Shown: positions 38,822-47,506, counted from the stretch's first letter. The stretch: 64,000 nucleotides of DNA from Burkholderiales bacterium (GCA_020854035.1 JADZGE010000077.1:1-64000), one strand, 5' to 3'. The notes: generated by a model from the sequence alone, not told the origin. Numbers and translations are program-made.

Positions 38822-39685
38822 ATGAGCGCCGGCCTGATCGACGGCGCGGCCCTCGCGCGCGAGGTCTATGCCGCGCTCGGCGACCGATTGCGCGCGCTCG
38901 CCGGGCAGGGCGTCACCCCGGGACTGGTCGTCGTGCAGATCGGCGAGGACCCGGCCTCCAACGTCTATGTACGCAACAAGATGCGGGCGTGCGAAGCGGC
39001 CGGGCTGCGCTCTGCGGTGCGTCAACTGCCGGCCGACTGCGACGAAGCCGAAGTGCTCGCTCTCGTCGCCGGATTGAACGCAGAACCGGCGACGCACGGC
39101 ATCCTGGTGCAGTTGCCGCTTCCCGCCGGCCTCGACGCCGAGCGCATTACACAGGCGATCGATCCGGCGAAGGACGTCGACGGTTTCAACTGGATGAACC
39201 TGGGCGCGCTCGTCGCGGGCCGCGCCCGCTTCGAACCGTGCACGCCCCGCGGCGTGATGGCGCTGCTCGGGCGAGCCGGCGTGCCCGTGGAGGGCAGCCG
39301 GGCCGTCATCCTCGGCCGGAGCAACATCGTCGGCAAACCGCTTGCGCTGATGCTCGTGAACCGGAGCGCCACCGTCACCGTCTGCCATACCCGCACCCGC
39401 GATCTCGAGCGCCATACCCGGGAGGCCGACATACTCGTCGCGGCGGCCGGCCGCGCGGGGCTTGTCACCGCCGCCATGGTGAAGCGCGGGGCGACGGTGA
39501 TCGACGTCGGGATCAATCGCGACGCCTCGGGAAAGCTCGTCGGCGACGTGGATTTCGCCTCCGTTCGGGAGGTTGCGGGCCGGATCACGCCGGTGCCGGG
39601 CGGGGTCGGGCCGATGACCGTGGCGATGCTGATCGAGAACACCGTGCTTGCCGCGGAGCGGACGGCCGGTGTTTCCGGCTCCTGA
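38822..39685 (+). CDS. folD: bifunctional methylenetetrahydrofolate dehydrogenase/cyclohydrolase
   Basis: Interconverts 5,10-methylene-THF and 10-formyl-THF using NADP+. The 287 residues contain VVQIGEDPASNVYVRNKMRA with the catalytic lysine region, HGILVQLPLP, PAKDVDGFN, CTPRGVMALL, the Rossmann stretch VILGRSNIVGKPLALML, and PVPGGVGPMTVAML. The ATG at 38822 lies 28 bp after ftsB. Transcription beyond it meets the leftward microprotein ORF across about 100 bp without a clear terminator. Confidence 0.97.
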   Translation: MSAGLIDGAALAREVYAALGDRLRALAGQGVTPGLVVVQIGEDPASNVYVRNKMRACEAAGLRSAVRQLPADCDEAEVLALVAGLNAEPATHGILVQLPLPAGLDAERITQAIDPAKDVDGFNWMNLGALVAGRARFEPCTPRGVMALLGRAGVPVEGSRAVILGRSNIVGKPLALMLVNRSATVTVCHTRTRDLERHTREADILVAAAGRAGLVTAAMVKRGATVIDVGINRDASGKLVGDVDFASVREVAGRITPVPGGVGPMTVAMLIENTVLAAERTAGVSGS

Positions 39686-39789
39686 AACCGCGGGCGCCGG
39701 CAGCCGCGCCGGCCGCTCGCTGCGATCTGCCCGGGGGAATGCCGAATCCGGCGCTTGAGGAGCCTGCCGGCGCAGCGTCCGGCGAACTC

Positions 39790-39930
39790 CTAGCAGTAGA
39801 ACGCGTTCGCGAAATTGAACAGCATATCGGGCGTGAGATAGCCGCTCATCGTCACGTAGGTCATCAGGGCGGCGAGCCCCGCCAGCAGCAACCACAGCAG
39901 TACGCGGCAGTTCTGGCTCATCACGGGCAT
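39790..39930 (-). CDS. small membrane protein candidate (46 aa)
   Basis: I do not recognise this protein. The 46-codon ORF encodes a short polar N-terminus, one strongly hydrophobic helix at about 9-28 (RVLLWLLLAGLAALMTYVTM), and a tail SGYLTPDMLFNFANAFYC ending in cysteine. ATG 39930 has GGAAA ten bases upstream; a second ATG at 39921 gives 43 residues. Its hydrophobic content is unlike the Arg/Pro-rich shadow frames common in this genome. It also has lower GC codons near the end, supporting real coding. It lies between folD (convergent) and the large oxidoreductase gene (divergent). Confidence 0.5.
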   Translation of the reverse strand: MPVMSQNCRVLLWLLLAGLAALMTYVTMSGYLTPDMLFNFANAFYC

Positions 39931-40144
39931 ATTGTTGAGGTTTCCGCGCGCGAGGACAAGCGCTTTCGCGTTCCGCCGCGGCCGCGCGAGGTCCGGGCGG
40001 CGTCCGCGCCGCGCCGACGCCGACTCCGGGTTGAACCTCGCCGCGGCCACGAGCACGGCAGCGTTCGTCGCGCGTTCCCGCGCGAGGTCTCTCCCGCGCA
40101 CGACGGACCCGCGCGCGTTCGCGCGGGAGCTCGGGGCGCCGCCC
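39931..40144. other. non-coding GC-rich stretch between microprotein and oxidoreductase
   Basis: Together with 39686-39789 this is the largest gap without a sure gene. It contains a perfect hairpin at 40108-40127 (CCCGCGCG, loop CGTT, CGCGCGGG). No ORF here shows protein-like composition, and no tRNA or terminator with a T-tract was seen. Confidence 0.4.
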
Positions 40145-40173
40145 TTGAGGCCGCGGCGAGGCTCGGAGATAAT
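40145..40173 (+). promoter_or_regulatory. putative promoter of the NfnB-NfnA-like gene
   Basis: TTGAGG at 40145-40150 and GATAAT at 40168-40173 are 17 bases apart. The expected transcription start is near 40180, at the annotated ATG itself. No Shine-Dalgarno is visible, so the message may be leaderless or start at the second ATG (40186). Confidence 0.45.
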
Positions 40174-40179
40174 TAGCAA

Positions 40180-43100
40180 ATGCTTATGGACAGAATTGAC
40201 GGCGCCGCTCGCGCTTCCCGCGGGAAGTCCGATCTTCCCTCGTCGCGCTACGCATGCCGCGATCTCTACGATCGCGAGGGCCTTGCGCGCATCGACGCGG
40301 ATTTCATGGCGGAACTTCGCGAGACCGACGCCGCGCTCCACGCCGAGCTAGCCGCCGCCCGGGCCGCGCCTTCCAGCCTCGATGCGAAGCAGGAATCGAG
40401 GCTGTTGCTCGCGCTCGCGCCCCGCGTCGACGCCTTCGTGGCGCGCCTGTTCGACATCGAGGAGGAACTGGCGGCGCTTACCGCGCGCCACCACGAGCTC
40501 GCGCCGCTCTACGAGGTGAAGCGGCTCTTCGTGCAGCGCAAGGCGCTGCACCGCTACCCGGCAACCGAGGCGGAGGGATTCGACGGCGCGAGCCTGCGGG
40601 CAACGCTCGAGGCGGCCATGGGCGAGCCGCTTACCGAACTTGCGTTCGCGCGGCACGTGGCTGCCTGGCAGGCGGACGAGCCCGGGCACGCCGAGCACCT
40701 CGACAACGCACTGCGCTACGCGGCCTGGGCCGTGCAAAGCGCGGCGGGCCGCGCGCGCCACCGCGGCGGCGTGCTCTTCAAGGCCCCCGCGAAGCTCGAT
40801 CACCGGCGGCTCGTGCCGGTTGTCGAGGAAAAACGTGATGGCTACACGGCGTGGCGGCTCGCCGACGGGCACCTGCGCCACCGCGAGGGCTTCCGGCTGA
40901 CCGACCACGGTACGGACCTTGCCGGGGCGCTCGACGAGACGAACTACTGCATCTGGTGCCACGAGCAAGGCAAGGATTCCTGCTCCCGGGGGCTGCGGGA
41001 GAAGGCGCCGAAGGGCGGGGGCAGCGCGCCGTTCCGGAAGAGTCCGTTCGGTGTCATTCTCGCGGGCTGCCCGCTCGAAGAGCGCATTTCCGAGTTCCAG
41101 CAGGCGAAGAGCGAGGGCCACGCCATCGGCGCGCTCGCGATCATCGCGGTGGACAACCCGCTGGCGGCGGCGACCGGGCACCGCATCTGCAACGACTGCA
41201 TGAAGGCGTGCATCTACCAGAAGCAGGATCCGGTCGACATACCGCAGGCGGAGACCCGGACGCTGAAGGACGTGCTCGAGCTGCCGTGGGGATTCGAGAT
41301 CTATTCGCTGCTCACGCGCTGGAACCCGCTCAACTTTCGCGCGCCGCTGCCCGCGCCCCCGAGCGGCCGGCGCGTGCTGGTCGCGGGCATGGGTCCCGCG
41401 GGAATCGCGCTTGCGCACTGGCTCATGAACGAGGGACACACCGTCGTCGCGATCGACGGCTTGAAGATCGAGCCGCTCGCGCCCGCCCTCTCCGGCGTGG
41501 ATGCGAGCGGCGCGCGCGTGCCGTTTCAGCCGGTGCGCGACGTGCGCGAGCTCCACGAATCGCTCGACGAGCGCGTCATGGCCGGGTTCGGCGGCGTCGC
41601 CGAGTACGGGATCACCGTGCGCTGGGACAAGAATTTTCTCAAGATCCTGCGGCTGCTGCTCGAGCGACGCCGGGAATTCACGCTGATCGGCGGCGTGCGC
41701 TTCGGCGGCGCCATCGACGCGGAGGAAGCGTTCGCGCTGGGATTCGATCATGTCGCGCTGGCGATCGGCGCCGGCCGGCCGACCGTGCTCGACCTGCCGA
41801 ACGGCCTCGCGCGAGGCGTGCGCACCGCCTCGGATTTCCTCATGGCGCTGCAACTCACCGGCGCCGCAAGGGCGGATTCGATCGCCAACATGCAGATGCG
41901 CCTGCCGGTCGTCGTGATCGGCGGGGGTCTCACCGCGATCGACACCGCGACCGAATCGCTTGCCTACTACCCGCTGCAGGTGGAGAAGTTCCTGCGGCGC
42001 TACGAGGCGCTCGAGAACGCCCGCGGTGACGTCGCCGCGCGCCTCGCGTGGAGCCCCGCGGAGCGCGAGGTGGCCGACGAGTTCCTCGCGCACGCGCGGG
42101 CGCTCCGGGAGGAGCGCGCGCGTGCGCAGATCGAGTGCCGCGCCCCGCGGCTGCACGATCTGCTCCAGTCCTGGGGTGGCGTCACCATCGCCTACCGGCG
42201 GCGCCTGATCGACAGTCCGTCCTACACGTTGAACCACGAGGAAGTGGAGAAGGCGCTGGAGGAGGGCGTGCGCTTCGCCGAGGGGCTCACCCCGCTCGCC
42301 GTCCTGACGGACGCCGAGGGCGCGGCGCGCGCGCTGCGCGTGTCGGTGCAACGGTGCGCGGAGGACGGCGGGTGGACCGGGGCGGGCGAGGCCGAGATCC
42401 CGGCGCGCACGATCCTCATCGCGGCCGGGACACAACCGAACACCGTGCTCGCGCGCGAGGACCCGGCGAATTTCCGTCTCGACGGCCGCTATTTCCGGGC
42501 GTGCGACGAATCCGGGGCACCGCTTACCCCGGAGCGGGCGATTTCCAAGCCGCAGGCCGTGCGCGTGCTGCTCGAGCGCCGCGGGGATGGCCGCACCATG
42601 AGCTTCTTCGGCGACGTGCATCCGACCTATTTCGGCAACGTCGTCAAGGCCGTCGGCAGCGCCAAGCAGGGTTATCCGGTGGTCTCGCGCGTGCTCCGCG
42701 AGCGCGCGCCCGCCTCGACGCTCTCCGACCGGGAGTTCGTCGCGCGGCTGAACGACGGGTTGCGCGCCACGGTCCGCGAGGTGACGCGCCTTGCGCCTGC
42801 GATCGTGGAGGTCGTGGTGCGCGCGCCGTTCGCCGCGCGCCGCTTCCGTCCGGGGCAGTTCTACCGGCTGCAGAACTTCGAGTCGCTTGCCCCGCTCGTC
42901 GAGGGCACGAGGCTCGCGATGGAGGGGATTGCGTTGACCGGCGCGTGGGTGGATCCCGGGCGCGGGCTCGTTTCCACGATCGTGCTCGAGATGGGGGGCT
43001 CCTCGGATCTCTGCGCGCGGCTGCAACCCGGCGAACCGGTGGTGCTGATGGGGCCCACGGGCAGCCCGACGGAAATACCGGAGAACGAAACGGTGATACT

Positions 43101-43809
43101 GGCGGGCGGCGGCCTCGGCAACGCCGTCCTCTTCTCGATCGGGCAGGCGATGCGGCGGGCCGGGTGCCGGGTGCTCTATTTCGCGGGCTACCGGCACGTC
43201 GCCGACCGCTACAAGGCCGCCGAGCTCGAGGCCTCCGCCGATGTCGTGGTGTGGTGCTGCGACGAGGCCCCGGGCTTCACGGCGTCGCGGCCGCAGGACC
43301 GTTCATTCGTCGGCAACATCGTGCAGGCCATGCAGGCCTACGCGAGCGGCGCCCTCGGCGCGCAGGAGATCGAGTTCGGGCGGGCCGAGCGCATCGTCGC
43401 GATCGGGTCGGACGGCATGATGGCGGCGGTCGCCCGGGCGCGCCACGACGTGCTCGAGCCGTGGTTGAGGCCGCACATCGCAATCGGTTCGATCAATTCG
43501 CCGATGCAGTGCATGATGAAGGAGATCTGCGCGCAGTGCCTGCAACCGCACCGCGACCCGGCGACCGGCAAGGTGAGCTACGTCTTTTCCTGCTTCAACC
43601 AGGATCAGCCGCTCGATCTCGTCGATTTCGCGGCTCTCGAGGCGCGCCTGCGGCAGAACTCCGTGCAGGAGAAACTCACCGCCGAGTGGCTGGACCACTG
43701 CCTGGTCGCGCTCGGCGCGCGCAACGCCGGGCGTCCCCGGGCCGCGGTTCCCGCTCCTGCCTCCGCGGCTACGCAGTCTCGCGCAACGCCGCCGCGATCG
43801 CTCCCGTGA
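40180..43809 (+). CDS. single-chain NfnB-NfnA-like FAD/iron-sulfur NAD(P) oxidoreductase
   Basis: The 1209-residue protein has four parts. Residues 1-250 are a mostly helical region I do not recognise. Residues 255-345 look like the GltD/NfnB N-terminal dicluster module: CIWC (257, 260), Cys268, GCP (Cys297), then DNPLAAATGHRICNDCMKAC with Cys337, 340 and 344. Residues 395-800 form a GltD-type two-dinucleotide domain with VAGMGPAG (401-408) and VVIGGGLTAIDTATE (about 578). Residues 870-1160 resemble PyrK/NfnA: FRPGQFYRLQ, LAGGGLGNAVLFSIGQAM, and cysteines 1111, 1117, 1120 and 1138 for a [2Fe-2S] centre. NfnAB couples NADH, NADPH and ferredoxin by electron bifurcation. Catalysis here is inferred. 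The 3' end overlaps the convergent transaminase by 41 bp. Confidence 0.8.
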   Translation: MLMDRIDGAARASRGKSDLPSSRYACRDLYDREGLARIDADFMAELRETDAALHAELAAARAAPSSLDAKQESRLLLALAPRVDAFVARLFDIEEELAALTARHHELAPLYEVKRLFVQRKALHRYPATEAEGFDGASLRATLEAAMGEPLTELAFARHVAAWQADEPGHAEHLDNALRYAAWAVQSAAGRARHRGGVLFKAPAKLDHRRLVPVVEEKRDGYTAWRLADGHLRHREGFRLTDHGTDLAGALDETNYCIWCHEQGKDSCSRGLREKAPKGGGSAPFRKSPFGVILAGCPLEERISEFQQAKSEGHAIGALAIIAVDNPLAAATGHRICNDCMKACIYQKQDPVDIPQAETRTLKDVLELPWGFEIYSLLTRWNPLNFRAPLPAPPSGRRVLVAGMGPAGIALAHWLMNEGHTVVAIDGLKIEPLAPALSGVDASGARVPFQPVRDVRELHESLDERVMAGFGGVAEYGITVRWDKNFLKILRLLLERRREFTLIGGVRFGGAIDAEEAFALGFDHVALAIGAGRPTVLDLPNGLARGVRTASDFLMALQLTGAARADSIANMQMRLPVVVIGGGLTAIDTATESLAYYPLQVEKFLRRYEALENARGDVAARLAWSPAEREVADEFLAHARALREERARAQIECRAPRLHDLLQSWGGVTIAYRRRLIDSPSYTLNHEEVEKALEEGVRFAEGLTPLAVLTDAEGAARALRVSVQRCAEDGGWTGAGEAEIPARTILIAAGTQPNTVLAREDPANFRLDGRYFRACDESGAPLTPERAISKPQAVRVLLERRGDGRTMSFFGDVHPTYFGNVVKAVGSAKQGYPVVSRVLRERAPASTLSDREFVARLNDGLRATVREVTRLAPAIVEVVVRAPFAARRFRPGQFYRLQNFESLAPLVEGTRLAMEGIALTGAWVDPGRGLVSTIVLEMGGSSDLCARLQPGEPVVLMGPTGSPTEIPENETVILAGGGLGNAVLFSIGQAMRRAGCRVLYFAGYRHVADRYKAAELEASADVVVWCCDEAPGFTASRPQDRSFVGNIVQAMQAYASGALGAQEIEFGRAERIVAIGSDGMMAAVARARHDVLEPWLRPHIAIGSINSPMQCMMKEICAQCLQPHRDPATGKVSYVFSCFNQDQPLDLVDFAALEARLRQNSVQEKLTAEWLDHCLVALGARNAGRPRAAVPAPASAATQSRATPPRSLP

Positions 43810-45088
43810 TCTCGTCGATCTGCGCCTCGGTCACGATGAGCGGCGGCGAGAGCGCGATGGTGTCGCCGGTGACGCGGGTGAGCACGCCGCGCTCGTAGCA
43901 CTTCATGAAAACCTCGTGGCCGCGCGCGCCGGGCTTGCCGGGGATCGCGGCGAGTTCGATCCCGGCCATCAACCCGAAGTTGCGGATGTCGATGACGTGC
44001 GGCAGCCCCTTCAGGCCGTGAACGGCCTGCTCGAAGTGCGGGGCGAGAGCGCGCGCACGGTCGAAGAGACGCTCCTCGTGGTAGAGCGCGAGCGTCGCCT
44101 CCGCCGCGGCCGAAGCGAGCGGATGGCCGGAGTAGGTGTAGCCGTGGGGAAACTCGACCGTGCCGGGCGCGCCGCCGTTCACCACCGTGTCGTGGATGCC
44201 GCGGCGCACGATCACGCCCGCCATCGGCACCGCGCCGCTCGTCACGCCCTTTGCAAAGACGATCATGTCGGGCGTCACACCGAAAGTCTGCGCCGCAAAG
44301 GCGGTGCCGAGGCGGCCGAACCCGGTGATCACCTCGTCGAATACGAGGAGCAGCCCGTGCCGGTCGCAGATGGCGCGCAGTTTCTCGAGATAGCCCCGCG
44401 GCGGTACCACCACCCCGGTGGAGCCCGCCACCGGCTCGACGATGACGGCGGCGATGTTGGAGGAATCGTGGAGAGCGACGATGCGTTCGAGGTCATCCGC
44501 GAGATGGGCGCCCCACGCCGGCTGGCCGCGGCTGAACGCCATGTCCGCGAGCGAGTGCGTGTGTGGCAGGTGATCGACGCGGGGCAGGAGACTCCCGAAC
44601 ACCTTGCGGTTGCCCGGGATCCCGCCCACCGATATGCCGCCGAACCCGACCCCGTGATAGCCGCGTTCGCGGCCCACCATGACGTTGCGATGGCCTTCGC
44701 CCCTGGCCCGGTGGAAGGCGAGGGCGATCTTCAGCGCCGTATCCACCGCCTCGGAGCCCGAGTTGCAGAAGAAGACGCGGTCGAGTCCCGCCGGGGCAAG
44801 CGCGGCGAGCAGCGTTGCCGCGCGAAACTCGCCCGGGTGCCCCATCTGGAAGAGCGGCGAGTAATCGAGCGTGCCGGCCTGCCGGCGGATTGCCTCCACG
44901 ATCTTCGGCCGGCAGTGCCCGGCGTTGACGCACCATAGCCCGGCGGTCCCGTCGAGCACCCGGCGCCCGTCCTCGCACGTGTAGTGCATGTCCTGCGCGG
45001 AAACCATCACCCGCGGCGCGGCCTTGAACTGCCGGTTGGCGGTGAAGGGCATCCAGAATGCTTCGAGGTCGTAATCACGTGGATTCAT
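43769..45088 (-). CDS. omega-amino acid:pyruvate transaminase (class III)
   Basis: PLP aminotransferase expected to pass the amino group of beta-alanine or another omega-amine to pyruvate. The 439 residues begin with the subfamily hallmark FWMPFTANRQFK. They have FFCNSGSEAVDTALKIALAF, the cofactor aspartate in LLVFDEVITGFGRLG, the Schiff-base Lys280 in FAKGVTSGAVPMAGV, and HGYTYSGHPLA. The N-terminal motif and length match beta-alanine:pyruvate transaminases rather than GABA or ornithine enzymes. A -10-like TAGAAT lies at 45127-45122. The 3' end overlaps the NfnB-NfnA-like gene by 41 bp in antisense. Confidence 0.9.
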   Translation of the reverse strand: MNPRDYDLEAFWMPFTANRQFKAAPRVMVSAQDMHYTCEDGRRVLDGTAGLWCVNAGHCRPKIVEAIRRQAGTLDYSPLFQMGHPGEFRAATLLAALAPAGLDRVFFCNSGSEAVDTALKIALAFHRARGEGHRNVMVGRERGYHGVGFGGISVGGIPGNRKVFGSLLPRVDHLPHTHSLADMAFSRGQPAWGAHLADDLERIVALHDSSNIAAVIVEPVAGSTGVVVPPRGYLEKLRAICDRHGLLLVFDEVITGFGRLGTAFAAQTFGVTPDMIVFAKGVTSGAVPMAGVIVRRGIHDTVVNGGAPGTVEFPHGYTYSGHPLASAAAEATLALYHEERLFDRARALAPHFEQAVHGLKGLPHVIDIRNFGLMAGIELAAIPGKPGARGHEVFMKCYERGVLTRVTGDTIALSPPLIVTEAQIDEITGAIAAALRETA

Positions 45089-45187
45089 GTCGGTCCCCGG
45101 CCGGACGTCGGCGAAGGCGCGATTCTACCATGGAAGAAATGCGTGCTTCGAGCGGGCATTTCCGTGTGGCAGACTGGCGGTGTCGCC

Positions 45188-45946
45188 ATGATCCTGCTTG
45201 ACGGCATTTCGAAATCCTACGGCGGTCAGCTCGTGCTGCGGCCGACCACGCTCGCGTTCGAGGCGCGGCGCGTGGCCGTGCTGATCGGGCCGAGCGGCTG
45301 CGGCAAGTCGACGCTGCTCCGTACGATCGTCGGTTTGACGGCGCCCGACAGCGGCCGCGTGATGATCGGCGCGCAGCCGATGACGGCGGCGAGCGCGCCG
45401 CGGCTGCGGCACGCGATGGGTTACGTCATCCAGGAAGGCGGACTTTTCCCGCACCTCACGGTCGAAGGCAACGTCACGCTCCTGGCACGCTTCCTCGGGC
45501 GCGCGCCCGGCTGGATCGCGTCGCGGCTCGCGGAGCTTGCCGAACTGGTGCGCCTGCCCGCCGCCCTCATGGGACGCCACCCGCGCGAGCTCTCCGGCGG
45601 CCAGCGCCAGCGCGCCGGCATCATGCGCGCGCTCATGCTCGATCCGCCGCTGTTGCTGCTCGACGAGCCGCTCGGCGCGCTCGATCCGATCACGCGTTAC
45701 GGACTGCAGGATGAACTGAAGCGCATTTTCTCCGGGCTCGGCAAGACGGTGATACTGGTCACGCATGACCTCGGCGAGGCGGCGCACTTCGGCGAGGACA
45801 TCGTGCTCATGCGCGAGGGCCGCGTGGTGCAGCGCGGCACGATAGCGGCCCTCGCGCGGGAACCCGCCGAACCTTTCGTGAGCGAATTCCTGCGCGCGCA
45901 CCGCGCGGCGCTCCCCGGCGGGGAGCCCGCGAATTCGGAACGATGA
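45188..45946 (+). CDS. osmoprotectant-type ABC transporter ATP-binding protein
   Basis: ATPase subunit of a quaternary-amine or osmolyte importer. The 252 residues have Walker A GPSGCGKST (34-42), a Q-loop VIQEGGLFPHLTV, the signature LSGGQRQRAG near 135, Walker B LLLLDEPLGALD near 156, and the H-loop VTHDLGEA. No C-terminal CBS domains are present, unlike OpuCA, so ionic-strength sensing through CBS is not expected. It pairs with the fused binding protein/permease 36 bp downstream. Confidence 0.9.
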   Translation: MILLDGISKSYGGQLVLRPTTLAFEARRVAVLIGPSGCGKSTLLRTIVGLTAPDSGRVMIGAQPMTAASAPRLRHAMGYVIQEGGLFPHLTVEGNVTLLARFLGRAPGWIASRLAELAELVRLPAALMGRHPRELSGGQRQRAGIMRALMLDPPLLLLDEPLGALDPITRYGLQDELKRIFSGLGKTVILVTHDLGEAAHFGEDIVLMREGRVVQRGTIAALAREPAEPFVSEFLRAHRAALPGGEPANSER

Positions 45947-45982
45947 CGGCGAAACCGCGACGGTGACGAGACGGGCCCGGCA

Positions 45983-47506
45983 GTGAAGCGCAGTTCGCTC
46001 ATCATTCACCGTTCATCGGTCATCCTTGCGCTGGCGATCGCGCCGGCGCTTGCCGTAGCGCAGGGCACGCTCTCGGTCGGCTCGAAGCGCTTCACCGAGT
46101 CCTACATCCTCGGGGAGATCGTGACCCGGACCGCGGCGGGGGCGGGCGGAGTGCAGGCCGTGCACCACCAGGGACTCGGCAACACGGCGATACTCGCGGC
46201 CGCGCTGAAGGCCGGCGCGATACACGTCTATCCCGAGTACACCGGCACCATCGCTTTCGAGCTGCTCGGTCTGAAGGCGGTGCCGCCGCTCGCGGATCTG
46301 AATCGCCGCCTGGCGGAGGAGGGACTTGCCGCCGCCGTGCCGCTCGGGTTCTCGAACAGCTACGGACTCGCGATGGTCGCGTCGCAGGCGGCGGCGCTCG
46401 GCATCGCGCGGCTCTCCCAGCTTGCGCGCTTCCCGGAGTTGCGCATCGGTCTGTCGCAGGAGTTCCTCAATCGCCGCGACGGCTGGGAGGCGCTGAAAAA
46501 CGCCTACGGCCTGCCGTTTTATCCGCGCGGGCTCGACCACGGGCTCGCCTACGAGGCGCTCTCCGGCGGGCAACTCGACGTGATCGATGTCTACTCGACC
46601 GACGCCAAGATCGAGCGCTACCGGCTGCGCGTGCTCGAGGACGACCGCGGATTCTTTCCCGCCTACGATGCCGTGCTGCTCTACCGCCGGGAGGTGCCGG
46701 AGCGAGTCCCCGCGGCGTGGCGGGCATTGCAGGGGCTCGAGGGCCGGATCGGCGCGCGCAGGATGATCGAGATGAATGCGCGGGTCGAGCTCGACCGCGT
46801 ACCGTTCGCGCAGGTCGCCTCGGACTTTCTCGCGCCCGCGCCCGCGGCGGCGCGCGCGCCGGCACGCGAGCGGACATTTTCTGACGTTCTCTTCGCGCCG
46901 GACCTGCCGCGCCTGACGGTGCAGCACCTCCTGCTCGTGTTCGTCTCGCTCGTGCTGAGCGTCGTTGCGGGCGTGCCGCTGGGGGTGTGGGCGGCGCGCG
47001 CTCCGCGCGCAGGCGCGGCAATCCTCGCCGCCGTGAGCGTGCTGCAGACGGTGCCGGCGCTCGCGCTCCTCGCGATCCTCATCGCGGCGCTCGACCGCAT
47101 CGGCACGGTGCCGGCGGTCGCGGCGCTCTTCCTCTACGGTCTGCTGCCGATCGTGCGCAATACGCAGAGCGGGCTCGCGGACATCGCGCCCGCGCTGCGG
47201 GAATCCGCGCTGGCGCTGGGCCTGCCCTCGCTCGCGCGGCTGCGCCTGATCGAGCTGCCGCGCGCCGCGCGCTCGATCCTCGCGGGCGTGAAGACCTCCG
47301 CGGTGATCAACGTCGGCACCGCCACGATCGCCGCTTTCATCGGGGCGGGGGGCTACGGGGAACGTATCGTCGCGGGACTCGCGGTCAACGACCACGCGGT
47401 GCTGCTCGCGGGCGCGATCCCCGCCGCGGCGCTGGCGCTGTGCCTTCAATGGGGCTTCGAAGCCCTCGACCGGTGGCTCGTACCGGCCGGCCTGCGGGAG
47501 CGGTAG
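45983..47506 (+). CDS. fused substrate-binding protein and permease of osmolyte-type ABC importer
   Basis: The 507-residue protein starts with a signal-like segment (about 10-26). An OpuAC/ProX-type binding domain follows at about 28-290, with VGSKRFTESYILGEI, HHQGLGNTAILAAALKAG, YPEYTGTIA and DVIDVYSTDAKIERYRL. The permease domain at about 305-505 has roughly five or six membrane helices and the EAA-like loop ESALALGLPSLARLRLIELP. Together with the ATPase it makes a two-gene importer. The ligand is not determined; glycine betaine, choline, carnitine or ergothioneine are possible. GTG start. Confidence 0.88.
   Translation: MKRSSLIIHRSSVILALAIAPALAVAQGTLSVGSKRFTESYILGEIVTRTAAGAGGVQAVHHQGLGNTAILAAALKAGAIHVYPEYTGTIAFELLGLKAVPPLADLNRRLAEEGLAAAVPLGFSNSYGLAMVASQAAALGIARLSQLARFPELRIGLSQEFLNRRDGWEALKNAYGLPFYPRGLDHGLAYEALSGGQLDVIDVYSTDAKIERYRLRVLEDDRGFFPAYDAVLLYRREVPERVPAAWRALQGLEGRIGARRMIEMNARVELDRVPFAQVASDFLAPAPAAARAPARERTFSDVLFAPDLPRLTVQHLLLVFVSLVLSVVAGVPLGVWAARAPRAGAAILAAVSVLQTVPALALLAILIAALDRIGTVPAVAALFLYGLLPIVRNTQSGLADIAPALRESALALGLPSLARLRLIELPRAARSILAGVKTSAVINVGTATIAAFIGAGGYGERIVAGLAVNDHAVLLAGAIPAAALALCLQWGFEALDRWLVPAGLRER

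Noticed and set aside
39932-40351. 139-codon plus-strand ORF before the oxidoreductase
   Set aside because: Composition is Arg/Ala/Pro rich like the shadow frames, and it runs out of frame into the real gene.
40180-43809. oxidoreductase as dihydropyrimidine dehydrogenase or glutamate synthase small subunit
   Set aside because: No dihydropyrimidine/PreA barrel is present, no gltB is adjacent, and the C-terminal PyrK-like half is absent from GltD.
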